From Bacillus sp. FJAT-27264 (GTDB lineage Bacteria > Bacillota > Bacilli > Paenibacillales > Paenibacillaceae): 64,000 nucleotides of DNA. Position 1 is the first letter of the stretch. Each line of letters starts with the position of its first letter. This document shows positions 19,347-27,525 of this stretch, piece by piece. The position numbers and the translations under genes are program-made. The stretch covers positions 418,487-482,486 of the forward strand of contig NZ_MAQW01000029.1 of the NCBI RefSeq assembly GCF_001682855.1, read 5' to 3'. The notes beneath the pieces are model-generated. The model was not told the origin of the DNA and did not search any database. It saw only the letters and a program-made list of their open reading frames with translations.

Positions 19347-20116
19347 GACAAACCTCCTGTTGTAGTGGATATTGGCATTTTGGGAACCGCGGACAATAGT
19401 TCGCGACTATAGGACGTTTCAGGGCGGGAAAAGAATTGATCCTTGGGATTAACCTCCACAAGTTGCCCCTGCTTCATAACAGCTACAATATCGCTTATTG
19501 CATGGATCACTCCCAGGTCATGAGAGATGAACAGCATCGTAAGATTAAGCTCCGATTTAAGCGTGCTAAAGAGTTCAAGCATACTCCGTTGTACTGAAAC
19601 ATCCAGTGCACTCGTAGGTTCATCTGCGATGATCACACTTGGCTCTACACTTAAGGCACGGGCGATCGCAATCCGCTGGCGCTGACCGCCAGAGAATTGG
19701 TGCGGGTATCGACCAAGAGCTCTTTCGTCAAGATGAACACGCGCCAGAAGTTCCTTGCAGCGTTGCTCCACTCCCGCACGGCCTACAATTTTGTGAAATA
19801 GCAGCCCTTCGGAAAGGATCTGTCGGATCGTATGTTTCGGATTGAGCGAGGAATCCGGGTTTTGAAAGATCATTTGAATATCCTTATGCTGTTCCCGGCT
19901 GCGTTTCTTACCTAAAACTTGCGAACCCAGCAAAACTTGTCCGCTACTTGGAGCAATCAGCCCCGCGATGACTCGCGCGAGCGTAGATTTTCCTGAACCT
20001 GATTCTCCTACGAGACCAAGTGTCGTGTGCTGCTGTATTTCTAAGCTTACTTTATCCAGCGCGGTGAACTCACCGTACTTCACTGTTAGATTATCTATCT
20101 TCAAGGCCGTCTTCAT
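19343..20116 (-). CDS. Peptide/nickel-type ABC transporter ATPase (second, DppF/OppF type)
   Basis: ATP-binding subunit of 257 residues. Walker A GESGSGKST, signature FSGGQRQRIAIARAL and Walker B VIIADEP are intact, and ISHD is the switch histidine loop. DppF/OppF-type ATPases pair with a DppD-type partner, here the upstream gene, which it overlaps by ATGA. It powers import through the two permeases at 20871-22711. Confidence 0.92.
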   Translation of the reverse strand: MKTALKIDNLTVKYGEFTALDKVSLEIQQHTTLGLVGESGSGKSTLARVIAGLIAPSSGQVLLGSQVLGKKRSREQHKDIQMIFQNPDSSLNPKHTIRQILSEGLLFHKIVGRAGVEQRCKELLARVHLDERALGRYPHQFSGGQRQRIAIARALSVEPSVIIADEPTSALDVSVQRSMLELFSTLKSELNLTMLFISHDLGVIHAISDIVAVMKQGQLVEVNPKDQFFSRPETSYSRELLSAVPKMPISTTTGGLS

Positions 20117-20871
20117 ACACCCGCACCCCTTTCAAGCTCCGGCAAAGGTAGCACGGAATTGATCAGCATCTGCGTATAGGAATGTTGCGGGTTTTGCAGA
20201 AGACTCAAAGATTCACCGCGTTCGACGATCTGACCCTCTTTCATCACACACAGCGTAGAACACATCGTAGAAGCAATCGCCAGATTATGCGTAACAAAAA
20301 CCATGGCAAAGCCCAGTTCCTGTTGCAGACGCGTAATCGTGTCAATGATTTGCTTCTGAACAGTTACATCAAGCGCAGTTGTCGGTTCATCGCATAGGAG
20401 GATACCCGGCTTACACGCTAAAGCCATGGCGATGACAATACGCTGGCATTGGCCGCCTGACAGCTGGCTCGGATACCGGTCCTTCTGCTTCAGGGAATCC
20501 GGAAGCCCGAGTATCTCCAGTAACTCCAGCGCAATGGTGCGGGAAGCCTTCCGGCTTACGTTCTGTCTGTAATACACTACCTCGGCAAGCTGCCTAACCA
20601 CCGGACAAAGCGGGTCCAGAGCGCCTCTCGGATCTTGAAAGATCATGGCGCTTCTGACATCACTTCGGATGGCTCCACCCACTTGCTCAACCCCGCGTGG
20701 AAGTAAACCTAAGATAGAGCGCAAGGTCAGTGATTTGCCAGAACCCGATTCACCGACAAGTCCCAAGCTTTCGCCCTTTCCAAGAGAGAAATTCACATTG
20801 GCGACCAATGATTTGCCTGCGGACGTAGCGAGCGAGAGATTTTCTATTTCCAAAATAGGATTCGTAGACAT
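20113..20871 (-). CDS. Peptide/nickel-type ABC transporter ATPase (first, DppD/OppD type)
   Basis: ATP-binding subunit of 252 residues. Walker A GESGSGKSL, signature LSGGQCQRIVIAMAL and Walker B ILLCDEP are present. The preferred start MSTNPILEIE overlaps the upstream permease stop by one base (TAATG), with GGAGGAG seven bases before. A start 15 bases earlier would put that site inside the gene. At 252 residues it is shorter than many OppD proteins, which carry a C-terminal Fe-S/dipeptide-type extension. It functions with the downstream ATPase. Confidence 0.92.
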   Translation of the reverse strand: MSTNPILEIENLSLATSAGKSLVANVNFSLGKGESLGLVGESGSGKSLTLRSILGLLPRGVEQVGGAIRSDVRSAMIFQDPRGALDPLCPVVRQLAEVVYYRQNVSRKASRTIALELLEILGLPDSLKQKDRYPSQLSGGQCQRIVIAMALACKPGILLCDEPTTALDVTVQKQIIDTITRLQQELGFAMVFVTHNLAIASTMCSTLCVMKEGQIVERGESLSLLQNPQHSYTQMLINSVLPLPELERGAGV

Positions 20872-21725
20872 TATTTTCTCCTCCATAGGTCTGCCAGGCC
20901 ATCACCCACAAGGGATAACGCGATCCCTGTGTATACAACCGCAATGCCTGGAACGGCTGACAGCCACCAGGCTGTAGTTATGAAGGATTGTCCATCCGAT
21001 ATCATCGTTCCCCAATCCGGGGTTGGCGGCGCAATGCCGATACCCAGATAACCTAAAGTAACGATCGCCACGAGCAAACCAACCATATCTGTCATTAATA
21101 CAACCACGGCTTGAGGCAACACATTGGGCAAAAGATGCCGCAGAATGATTTTCACCCCTGGAATCCCCATCGTTTGGGCGGAAGCGACCCACTCCTGCTT
21201 ACGAAACGATGCGCTAAGACCTCTTGTTACGCGGGCAAAGACGATCCAGCCCACCAAAATAAAGGTGATGTATATCCCCTTTTGACCCGCGCCACTGGCA
21301 AAGGCCACGATAATAACAATTAAATAGAAGGGAAAAGCAATAAAGGTGTCCGTCACTAATGAAATAATAGTGTCTACCCATTTGCCGTAATAACCCGCGA
21401 GCATCCCTAAAAAGATACCTGTGCAGAAAGGGATGATCTCCGCCAGCACCATGATTTTCAAATCCGTTCGTGCGGCATAGATCAGTCTCGTAAACAAATC
21501 GCGACCCAGTTGGTCTGTTCCCAACCAATGTTCTGGGGAAGGAGGCTGTAAAATGGCGTACAGATTCTGCTCGGAAGGTTCAAAGGGAGTAATGAACGGT
21601 GCAAACACAGCTATGCCTATGAGGAGTAAGAACATAATGCTCCCCACAAGCAGAGATGGTGTGTTCAGTATTCTTTTCAGGACACCTTGATTCTCTTGTT
21701 GAAGATCCAGTAGTGTAGTATTCAT
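20871..21725 (-). CDS. Peptide/nickel-type ABC transporter permease (DppC type)
   Basis: Membrane permease of 284 residues. It has the N-terminal OppC-type segment (first helix about 25-47) and HWLGTDQLGRDLFTRLIYAART, the typical DppC signature. The EAA-like loop EWVASAQTMGIPG lies about residue 180. About six membrane helices are expected. It starts within the upstream permease's stop (ATGA). It forms the channel with the DppB-type subunit. Confidence 0.92.
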   Translation of the reverse strand: MNTTLLDLQQENQGVLKRILNTPSLLVGSIMFLLLIGIAVFAPFITPFEPSEQNLYAILQPPSPEHWLGTDQLGRDLFTRLIYAARTDLKIMVLAEIIPFCTGIFLGMLAGYYGKWVDTIISLVTDTFIAFPFYLIVIIVAFASGAGQKGIYITFILVGWIVFARVTRGLSASFRKQEWVASAQTMGIPGVKIILRHLLPNVLPQAVVVLMTDMVGLLVAIVTLGYLGIGIAPPTPDWGTMISDGQSFITTAWWLSAVPGIAVVYTGIALSLVGDGLADLWRRK

Positions 21726-22711
21726 TGTTTTCCTTTCGTCCTGGGATCAAGCAGCCAGGAAGATATCTCGATCAGGAGACTGATGATGACCACAGATATC
21801 GCACAGTACAGAGCTATTCCTTGTATAACCGGAAAATCACGTTTGGAAATCGCTGAGAATAGCAGACTGCCTATGCCCTTGATGCCAAACACCTGTTCAA
21901 CGACCAAGGTGCCGCCGATCAGATAAGAAATATTTACGCCAAGCAGCATCAGCGTGGGCAGCGCAGAATTGCGCAGAACATGCTTTGTCAGGATCACCCG
22001 GTTAGGGATTCCCGCCGCTTTTAAGGTGACTACAAAATCCGATTCCAACACTTCCAGCATCTGCGCTCTTAGTGAACGAACAAGGGTAGGGATTTGTGAA
22101 AAGGCGACGGTAATCGCAGGAAGTGTGAGACTGTATAAGGTTCCAGCAACCCCTTCCCCAACTCCCCCCACGGGGAACCACCCCAACCGAACGCTAAGGA
22201 ACAAAATCAGTAACAGGCCCACCCAAAAGACTGGCATACCGAGCGTAATCGTTGGAAAGATACGTATCAGATGATCGAGCAATCTGTCTTTATTCGTTGC
22301 TGCAAGGGTAGCTAGCACAAGCGCCACTAGTATCGCCAATACACTGGCCATCACAATCAGCAAGAGTGTAACCGGAGCGCGCTCCGCAATCAGCTCTCTT
22401 GTCGACGTTCCCCAAGCAATCGAAGCCCCGGTATCGCCGTGTGTGAAAAGATTTTGTACAAATCGGGTGAACTGCTCCCACAGCGGGAGATCCAGCCCAA
22501 GTGAATGGTGCAAGGCTTGGATAGCTTCAGGCGTGCTGTGTTCCCCCAGGATCATTTTGGCAGGATCTCCCGGCACAATCCGGATAAGGAAAAAGACAGC
22601 CGCCACCACACAGGTGATAACGGCTGCCGCTCTTATGAGAGCAAGCACGAGCCACCTGCGCGGTGAATCGTTGTCGGCAATTTTTTTGAATAGACTGTTA
22701 GATTTAATCAT
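21722..22711 (-). CDS. Peptide/nickel-type ABC transporter permease (DppB type)
   Basis: Membrane permease of 329 residues. The N-terminal helix is followed by FFLIRIVPGDPAKMILG, typical of DppB. RSLRAQMLEVLESDFVVTLKAAGIP is the cytoplasmic coupling loop. It overlaps the solute-binding-protein stop by ATGA and the next permease by ATGA. Confidence 0.92.
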   Translation of the reverse strand: MIKSNSLFKKIADNDSPRRWLVLALIRAAAVITCVVAAVFFLIRIVPGDPAKMILGEHSTPEAIQALHHSLGLDLPLWEQFTRFVQNLFTHGDTGASIAWGTSTRELIAERAPVTLLLIVMASVLAILVALVLATLAATNKDRLLDHLIRIFPTITLGMPVFWVGLLLILFLSVRLGWFPVGGVGEGVAGTLYSLTLPAITVAFSQIPTLVRSLRAQMLEVLESDFVVTLKAAGIPNRVILTKHVLRNSALPTLMLLGVNISYLIGGTLVVEQVFGIKGIGSLLFSAISKRDFPVIQGIALYCAISVVIISLLIEISSWLLDPRTKGKQ

Positions 22712-24327
22712 TTTTTAATACGAACATCTTCAAAGCGAAGACTGCCGTTAGGAAGAACAACCAGACCTTCTACGGAAGAACGTACACCAGTAATAATATC
22801 TGGATAGTACAGTGGAATGTAAGGCACTTCATCAGCAAGAATCTGCTGAAGCTTGGCATAAATATCTCCACGTTCTGCTCCATCGAGTGTTTTTTGGCCT
22901 TCGATCAGAAGCTTGGTCACTTCATCATTCGTGTAATGCGTCCAATAAGACTTGCTGAAACCGTTCGGATCGGTTTGGAAGGCAAGGATCGAATTGGCTT
23001 CAGGGGAATCTGCCTGACCACTGTTAAGCATAGCCGAGAAATCATAAGCAAAGAAACGCTCACGGAATGAAGCTAGCTCAATGGATTCAATCTCAATATT
23101 GATGCCGATGGTTTTAGCAGCGGCCTGAATGATTTGTGCCTCTTGAGCTCTTGTACTGTTTCCGGAAGCAACCAGCAGCTTCGTAGTGAAGCCATCAGGG
23201 AACTTCGACTTGGCAAGCTCTGCTTTAGCTGCAGCCTCATCATGGTTGAGCGCTTTAATCGTATCGTTAGTGTTATAAGGGATGGCTGGTGGCAATAGCG
23301 AATTCGCCACTTGCGCATAACCGAAGGTAAGCGCCTTGGTCAATCCGTCACGATCCAGGGCCAACGCCAGGGCACGACGAACATGGATATCAGAGAAATG
23401 TTTATCGAGTGTATTGAAGAACAACTGCTCCGTTACCCAGCTGCCGTTAGTCGCTACTGTCGTATCAGGGCCTTGTTTCACTTCATTGGCATTCCCAAGT
23501 GCAAGCGTCTCAATACCATCTACCTCACCAGCTTTAAGCTGGTTGATTGCTTGGCTATCATCTTCAATCAGCTTGTAAACAAGCTTATCGATGTATGGCT
23601 TGCCTTCCTGCCAGTAGTTTGGATTTTTGCTGAATGTCAGATCACCCGCTGGGTCCCACTTTTCAACAACAAACGGACCAGTACCTATAGGCTTCTTGAA
23701 GAATTCTTCTTCAGTAACACCGCCAAATTTGTTTGGCAGAATGCCGTTGGAGAAATTCGTCAGCTCCGAAATGAATGGCGTGTACGGCTCTTTCAATGTA
23801 ATTACGAACGTTTTGGCATCTTGGGCCTTAAGAGAAGCAACCTGTGCCGCTATAGCCAGAGGGCCACCCACAGTCAAATGCCGCTGAATGGAGAACACTG
23901 CATCCTCTGCAGTCACTTCAGTTCCGTTAGAGAACTTGAGCCCATCACGCAAAACAAAAGTATAGGTTAGACCATCTGTACTAATCGTATGTGACTTGGC
24001 AAGCCAATCCACAATCTTTCCTTCACTATCAAACGCCACCAGCGGTTCGAAAACTTTATCTATCGCAAAAGCGTTATTTGCAGTAATCTGATTGTGCAGG
24101 TCAAACGAGGTAACAGAAGCCGGACGTCCATAGGTAAACGTTCCACCTGTTGCCGGCGGTTCCGTATTCTTACTTGTATCCGTGGCTTGGTTCGCGCTTT
24201 GATTAGTACCTGTATTTTGAGCCGAATCATTCTTTGATCCGGAGCATCCTGCCAGAACAACCATTAACAGAACCACTAAAGATCCAACCCAGAACGTCTT
24301 TCTTTGAAAAGCATTAAACTTTGACAT
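22708..24327 (-). CDS. Solute-binding lipoprotein, family 5 (peptide/nickel type)
   Basis: Extracytoplasmic lipoprotein of 539 residues that captures the substrate for the ABC importer. The frame is open 49 codons further, but the ATG at 24327 has AGAGGGGG seven bases upstream and starts a lipoprotein signal (MSKFNAFQRKTFWVGSLVVL) with lipobox LAGC. A Thr/Asn/Gln-rich linker (about 32-55) precedes the SBP family 5 fold, with the characteristic DGLTYTFVLRDGLKFSNGTEV near residue 110. It is the first gene of the operon, and it overlaps the DppB-type gene by ATGA, which is unusual for a binding-protein gene normally made in excess. Ligand unknown. Confidence 0.92.
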   Translation of the reverse strand: MSKFNAFQRKTFWVGSLVVLLMVVLAGCSGSKNDSAQNTGTNQSANQATDTSKNTEPPATGGTFTYGRPASVTSFDLHNQITANNAFAIDKVFEPLVAFDSEGKIVDWLAKSHTISTDGLTYTFVLRDGLKFSNGTEVTAEDAVFSIQRHLTVGGPLAIAAQVASLKAQDAKTFVITLKEPYTPFISELTNFSNGILPNKFGGVTEEEFFKKPIGTGPFVVEKWDPAGDLTFSKNPNYWQEGKPYIDKLVYKLIEDDSQAINQLKAGEVDGIETLALGNANEVKQGPDTTVATNGSWVTEQLFFNTLDKHFSDIHVRRALALALDRDGLTKALTFGYAQVANSLLPPAIPYNTNDTIKALNHDEAAAKAELAKSKFPDGFTTKLLVASGNSTRAQEAQIIQAAAKTIGINIEIESIELASFRERFFAYDFSAMLNSGQADSPEANSILAFQTDPNGFSKSYWTHYTNDEVTKLLIEGQKTLDGAERGDIYAKLQQILADEVPYIPLYYPDIITGVRSSVEGLVVLPNGSLRFEDVRIKK

Positions 24328-24506
24328 GTCAATCCCCCTCTTATGCAGTAAAACATATGCGCTTAGTATGAATAGATTATGTATGAATGTACCCCTTCTG
24401 TCAAACAAAATTAAATCCCAAAAAAAGGTGCTAAACCCTACTCGTTGTAGCGATATAGCAGAACATTTAACCACTTATAGTTAAGCAGCCCACGAAATGA
24501 AAACAG

Positions 24507-24562
24507 GTATCCTTCAGGGTGTCTTTACTGATTATTGTGTACTGAATGCTCCGAAAGGATAC
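24507..24562. terminator. Possible hairpin downstream of the helical-repeat gene
   Basis: Eight-base arms GTATCCTT and AAGGATAC separated by a 40-base loop, followed leftwards by CTGTTTT. It could end the gene at 24600. The long loop makes it weak. The rest of 24328-24599 holds only the upstream region of the transport operon. Confidence 0.3.
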
Positions 24563-24599
24563 TCGTTATCTGCTCAAAGGGACATTCGTTAAATATATT

Positions 24600-26000
24600 C
24601 TAAAGTTCTACCTTTCTCAACTCATCTATCATAGCGGATCTTTTCGGATAATCATTACATAACTGTTCAATAATCATTTCCGCTTGAAGCTTCCCACCGG
24701 CTTTAATAAGGTGGCGAATCATGCCACACACTTTTTGATACTCTTTCCGATTCGATGATACAGCAATTTCCTCCGAAATAAGTTGTGTAAACAATACGAA
24801 CACGTCGTCAGCATACTTAGAAACAAGATGGGGGTAATACTCTAACACAGCACGTTTATGCTTTTGAACATAATTCAGCAGTCTCGGCGTCTCATTCTCT
24901 TGAACAAGTATACGTCTATATAATGAATCTGCACTCCAGCTTCTGTCGCTCTTGTCCAGCTCGTCTAAAAGTCTCTCGTAGGCAATTTTCCAGTCGTCCG
25001 CACTGTATAGTTCTTTTAAACGCGAGTAATACGAATATTTGCCGTCTAGCACAAACTCCTCGGCAATTTCGATTTGCTTGTCTAACTGATTAGAAAGTCC
25101 ATAGATCTCGTATTGATAAGCCTTCCACTCGTTCACTAAACCAGGCAATCTGTTTGCTCTATCCTTTTTTTCTCCTTGTTTGGCTAGTTGCAACGCTTTA
25201 TCAAGGTCTTGATTCTGGATTGCTTGTTCAATCGCTTTTTTCCGAAAAACCGTATACTCAAGATGACTTTGTAAATACTGTTGTGCTTGGCTTTCACCGT
25301 CGAACCTTTCAATGATTTGGTACCACAGCCAAGCTGAGTGTTCAAGAAAATAGCTATTTTTCGATAAGTGACTATCTTCCTCACTCACCAATCTCTTAAT
25401 GGTATCATTCCATAAATCCTTTTCCGTATGATCCGTCATCACATGAACCGCACTTTCCAAAAGTGACAATTGCCAATCACTCCAACCCTTAAGACTTGAA
25501 TGGCCCGCCTCTTTTAAAAGCAATTTAAACAGCTTCGACTTTACCTTCCGGTCGCTCTCTTCAATATCGGTAGTCACACTACGAACTAAGCGCAGGCATT
25601 CCTGTATCATCCCTCCGACAATACCACCGGAATCATCGCACTTCTGCAGTAAATTCCCCATCTCATGCATAACACAAAACGAAATTTCAGCAGCGCGGAT
25701 CGCTTTTCCGCCCTCCAATGCATCCTCTGCTTGTTTCATTATTTGTTCAGCACCAACTACAGCATAACTAACATTGCGATACGTTACGAAGCCATAACGA
25801 TCAGAACTTTGTTTAATATAGGAACGAATAATTTTTTTATATTCATTAAGAGCTTTCTTGTCATCGGTGTCCATAAATCTCAAGGAGAGCGCCCGCTTCA
25901 CCTCATCAATGTCTTCAGAAAAGTTGACAAGCAAGTTTACCAGATCATCTTTGCTAAGCTTGGACAATTCAACAGCGATATTTATTTGGTTAAGTTCCAA
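24600..26000 (-). CDS. Alpha-helical repeat protein, hypothetical, TTG start
   Basis: Soluble 466-residue protein, almost entirely helical, rich in Leu/Glu/Lys, with no catalytic motif. The first 100 residues (LSKLSKDDLVNLLVNFSE, LSLRFMDTDDKKALNEYKKI) resemble the helical region that follows SWIM zinc fingers in some Bacillota proteins. That resemblance is from memory and the zinc-finger part is absent. The initiation codon appears to be TTG, with GAGAGGAG nine bases upstream; the nearby ATG is in another frame and soon hits a stop. It is a single gene, divergent from a glyoxalase-like gene. A scaffold or protein-binding role is possible. Confidence 0.75.
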   Translation of the reverse strand: MELNQINIAVELSKLSKDDLVNLLVNFSEDIDEVKRALSLRFMDTDDKKALNEYKKIIRSYIKQSSDRYGFVTYRNVSYAVVGAEQIMKQAEDALEGGKAIRAAEISFCVMHEMGNLLQKCDDSGGIVGGMIQECLRLVRSVTTDIEESDRKVKSKLFKLLLKEAGHSSLKGWSDWQLSLLESAVHVMTDHTEKDLWNDTIKRLVSEEDSHLSKNSYFLEHSAWLWYQIIERFDGESQAQQYLQSHLEYTVFRKKAIEQAIQNQDLDKALQLAKQGEKKDRANRLPGLVNEWKAYQYEIYGLSNQLDKQIEIAEEFVLDGKYSYYSRLKELYSADDWKIAYERLLDELDKSDRSWSADSLYRRILVQENETPRLLNYVQKHKRAVLEYYPHLVSKYADDVFVLFTQLISEEIAVSSNRKEYQKVCGMIRHLIKAGGKLQAEMIIEQLCNDYPKRSAMIDELRKVEL

Positions 26001-26164
26001 TCCATTCAGCTCCTCTCCGATTAAAACAATATCATTATCCTAACGAGAATAACGACAATCACGCAAGGGCTAGCTCTCGATTTTCCATTCAATTTTATAT
26101 TTTTAGCGAAATAGGAAAGTATAATAAGAGGGAAATGCAGGAAGTCAAAAAATAGGAGGAGCTT

Positions 26165-26560
26165 ATGGGTCGACTAGTTCATTTTGAAATTCATGTAGAT
26201 GATATGGAACGTGCTAAAAAGTTTTATGGCGAGGTATTTGGATGGACATTTGAGGACTGGAGTAATTATGCTGGAATGCCTTATTGGGGAGCTACGACAG
26301 GAGATACAAATGAACTCGGCATTAATGGGGCTCTGATGCAACGTCAAGGGGCTTCGCCCGAACCCGGTCAAGCTATAAATGGATATGCCTGTACTATTGG
26401 GGTGGGAGACTACGATTCTACTGAAACCAAAATTCTTAATCTTGGAGGCAAGTTAGCGTTGCCCAAGTATGCACTGCCTGGAATGGCGTGGCAAGGGTAT
26501 TATATAGACACCGAAGGAAACACTTTTGGTATTCATCAGCCGGACGAGCATGCAAAGTAG
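26165..26560 (+). CDS. VOC-family (glyoxalase-fold) protein
   Basis: Small 131-residue protein with one vicinal-oxygen-chelate module pair. MGRLVHFEIHVDDMERAKKF is the first beta-alpha unit, with His6 or His10 as a possible metal ligand. WQGYYIDTEGNTFGIHQPD is the second, with the usual D-x-x-G-N-x-F/I motif. The family includes dioxygenases, glyoxalases and drug-binding proteins; this VOC_like subgroup usually lacks an assigned reaction. AGGAGGAGCTT precedes the ATG, and a strong terminator follows, so it is monocistronic. Confidence 0.85.
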   Translation: MGRLVHFEIHVDDMERAKKFYGEVFGWTFEDWSNYAGMPYWGATTGDTNELGINGALMQRQGASPEPGQAINGYACTIGVGDYDSTETKILNLGGKLALPKYALPGMAWQGYYIDTEGNTFGIHQPDEHAK

Positions 26561-26612
26561 TCAATGGAGACATTAGATATGCAAAGGCAGTAATATACCC
26601 AAAATTGGAATT

Positions 26613-26645
26613 AAAAAAGACACCGTATCTGGTGTCTTTTTTTTT
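26613..26645 (+). terminator. Terminator after the VOC gene
   Basis: Stem AAAAAAGACACC / GGTGTCTTTTTT with a six-base loop and a long T run, 53 bases past the stop. Confidence 0.9.
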
Positions 26646-26780
26646 GCTACTTTATAGTAGACATCAATTATTATTCGACCTTACTGGCATCAAAAACCCA
26701 CCCGATTATCCCGTAAAAAGTTGCTCCTGTAAGACATTAGTCTTCATTAAATTCATATGGAGTAAGTTCCTTTGATCTTA

Positions 26781-27008
26781 TTATTCGTCTTCTGGAAGGC
26801 TTTCCACAGCTGTAAAAAACACATCTAGGAGGTCTCTGTCAAAATGTTCTCTGACATAGTCTGATACTTTCTCTAGTTGCTCCTCAGTGTCGTACTCCAG
26901 ACATGCACGTCCTTCGGACCATAGTACCGTGATTTGAAATATCTCTTTCAATTGTTCAATCATAAAATCCTGTTCCACAGATTCGCGGCTGGCTGCCAAC
27001 GATCCCAC
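26781..27008 (-). CDS. Small acidic hypothetical protein
   Basis: Predicted protein of up to 75 residues, acidic, with mixed alpha/beta character (FQITVLWSEGRACLEYDTEE). No family recognised. The start is uncertain. GTG at 27008 lies too close to the AAGGGG site; TTG at 26999 is spaced ten bases from it and fits better; ATG at 26963 has only a weak site. It lies alone between a VOC gene and an SLH gene. The compositional bias and defined C-terminus (LLDVFFTAVESLPEDE) favour a real gene. Confidence 0.55.
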   Translation of the reverse strand: MGSLAASRESVEQDFMIEQLKEIFQITVLWSEGRACLEYDTEEQLEKVSDYVREHFDRDLLDVFFTAVESLPEDE

Positions 27009-27440
27009 ACCCCTTCTTAAAGTGATCCTCTAAATATATTTCTCTCTCCTTTATTATTCAAATTTTAAATATATTTTTTCGATGACATTTATCACACATG
27101 GAAAATAAAAACGAATACACACGGACCTGCCTCAAAATCAGTACTCGCTCATCAAGAAACGGACTCCAAAGACTCTATCGACAGAAATTCTGCTAGTATT
27201 CCACTGTTCAGTAGGTAATACGTCATCTGAGTCGACTCCATGTTCAGAACAACTTCTTTTGGCAAATAACGACTATACGCTCCGTTACCTCCTATAAGTG
27301 AGCTTCAGCCTAGGGAATGGATTGTTTTCATGAAGTAGGTTTGACCAAGATCTTTTGTTCAGCACTGATTATGACGTTGAGCCATAAACATATCCATATT
27401 TTCTCCAGCTCAGCAACCACTCAGAGCAGAAACATGAGTA
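27009..27440. other. Intergenic stretch without a recognisable gene
   Basis: About 430 bases, AT-rich on the left. A 60-codon frame at 27317-27499 has no ribosome site and runs through the terminator at 27441-27464, so it is not called. Nothing else was recognised. Confidence 0.5.
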
Positions 27441-27464
27441 AAAGCGACCCCGAAAGGTCGCTCC
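27441..27464 (-). terminator. Terminator of the NEAT/SLH gene
   Basis: Seven-base stem AGCGACC / GGTCGCT with a six-base loop. On the minus strand it is followed by TTTTA, 60 bases past the stop of the gene at 27526. Confidence 0.7.
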
Positions 27465-27525
27465 TCAAGATCGCTTCTTCTCTTATACAACTGGGTTAGC
27501 TATTGATGTAACAAACTTATGATCT

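Noticed and set aside
27317..27499. 60-codon plus-strand frame
   Set aside because: No ribosome site; it crosses the terminator hairpin at 27441-27464.
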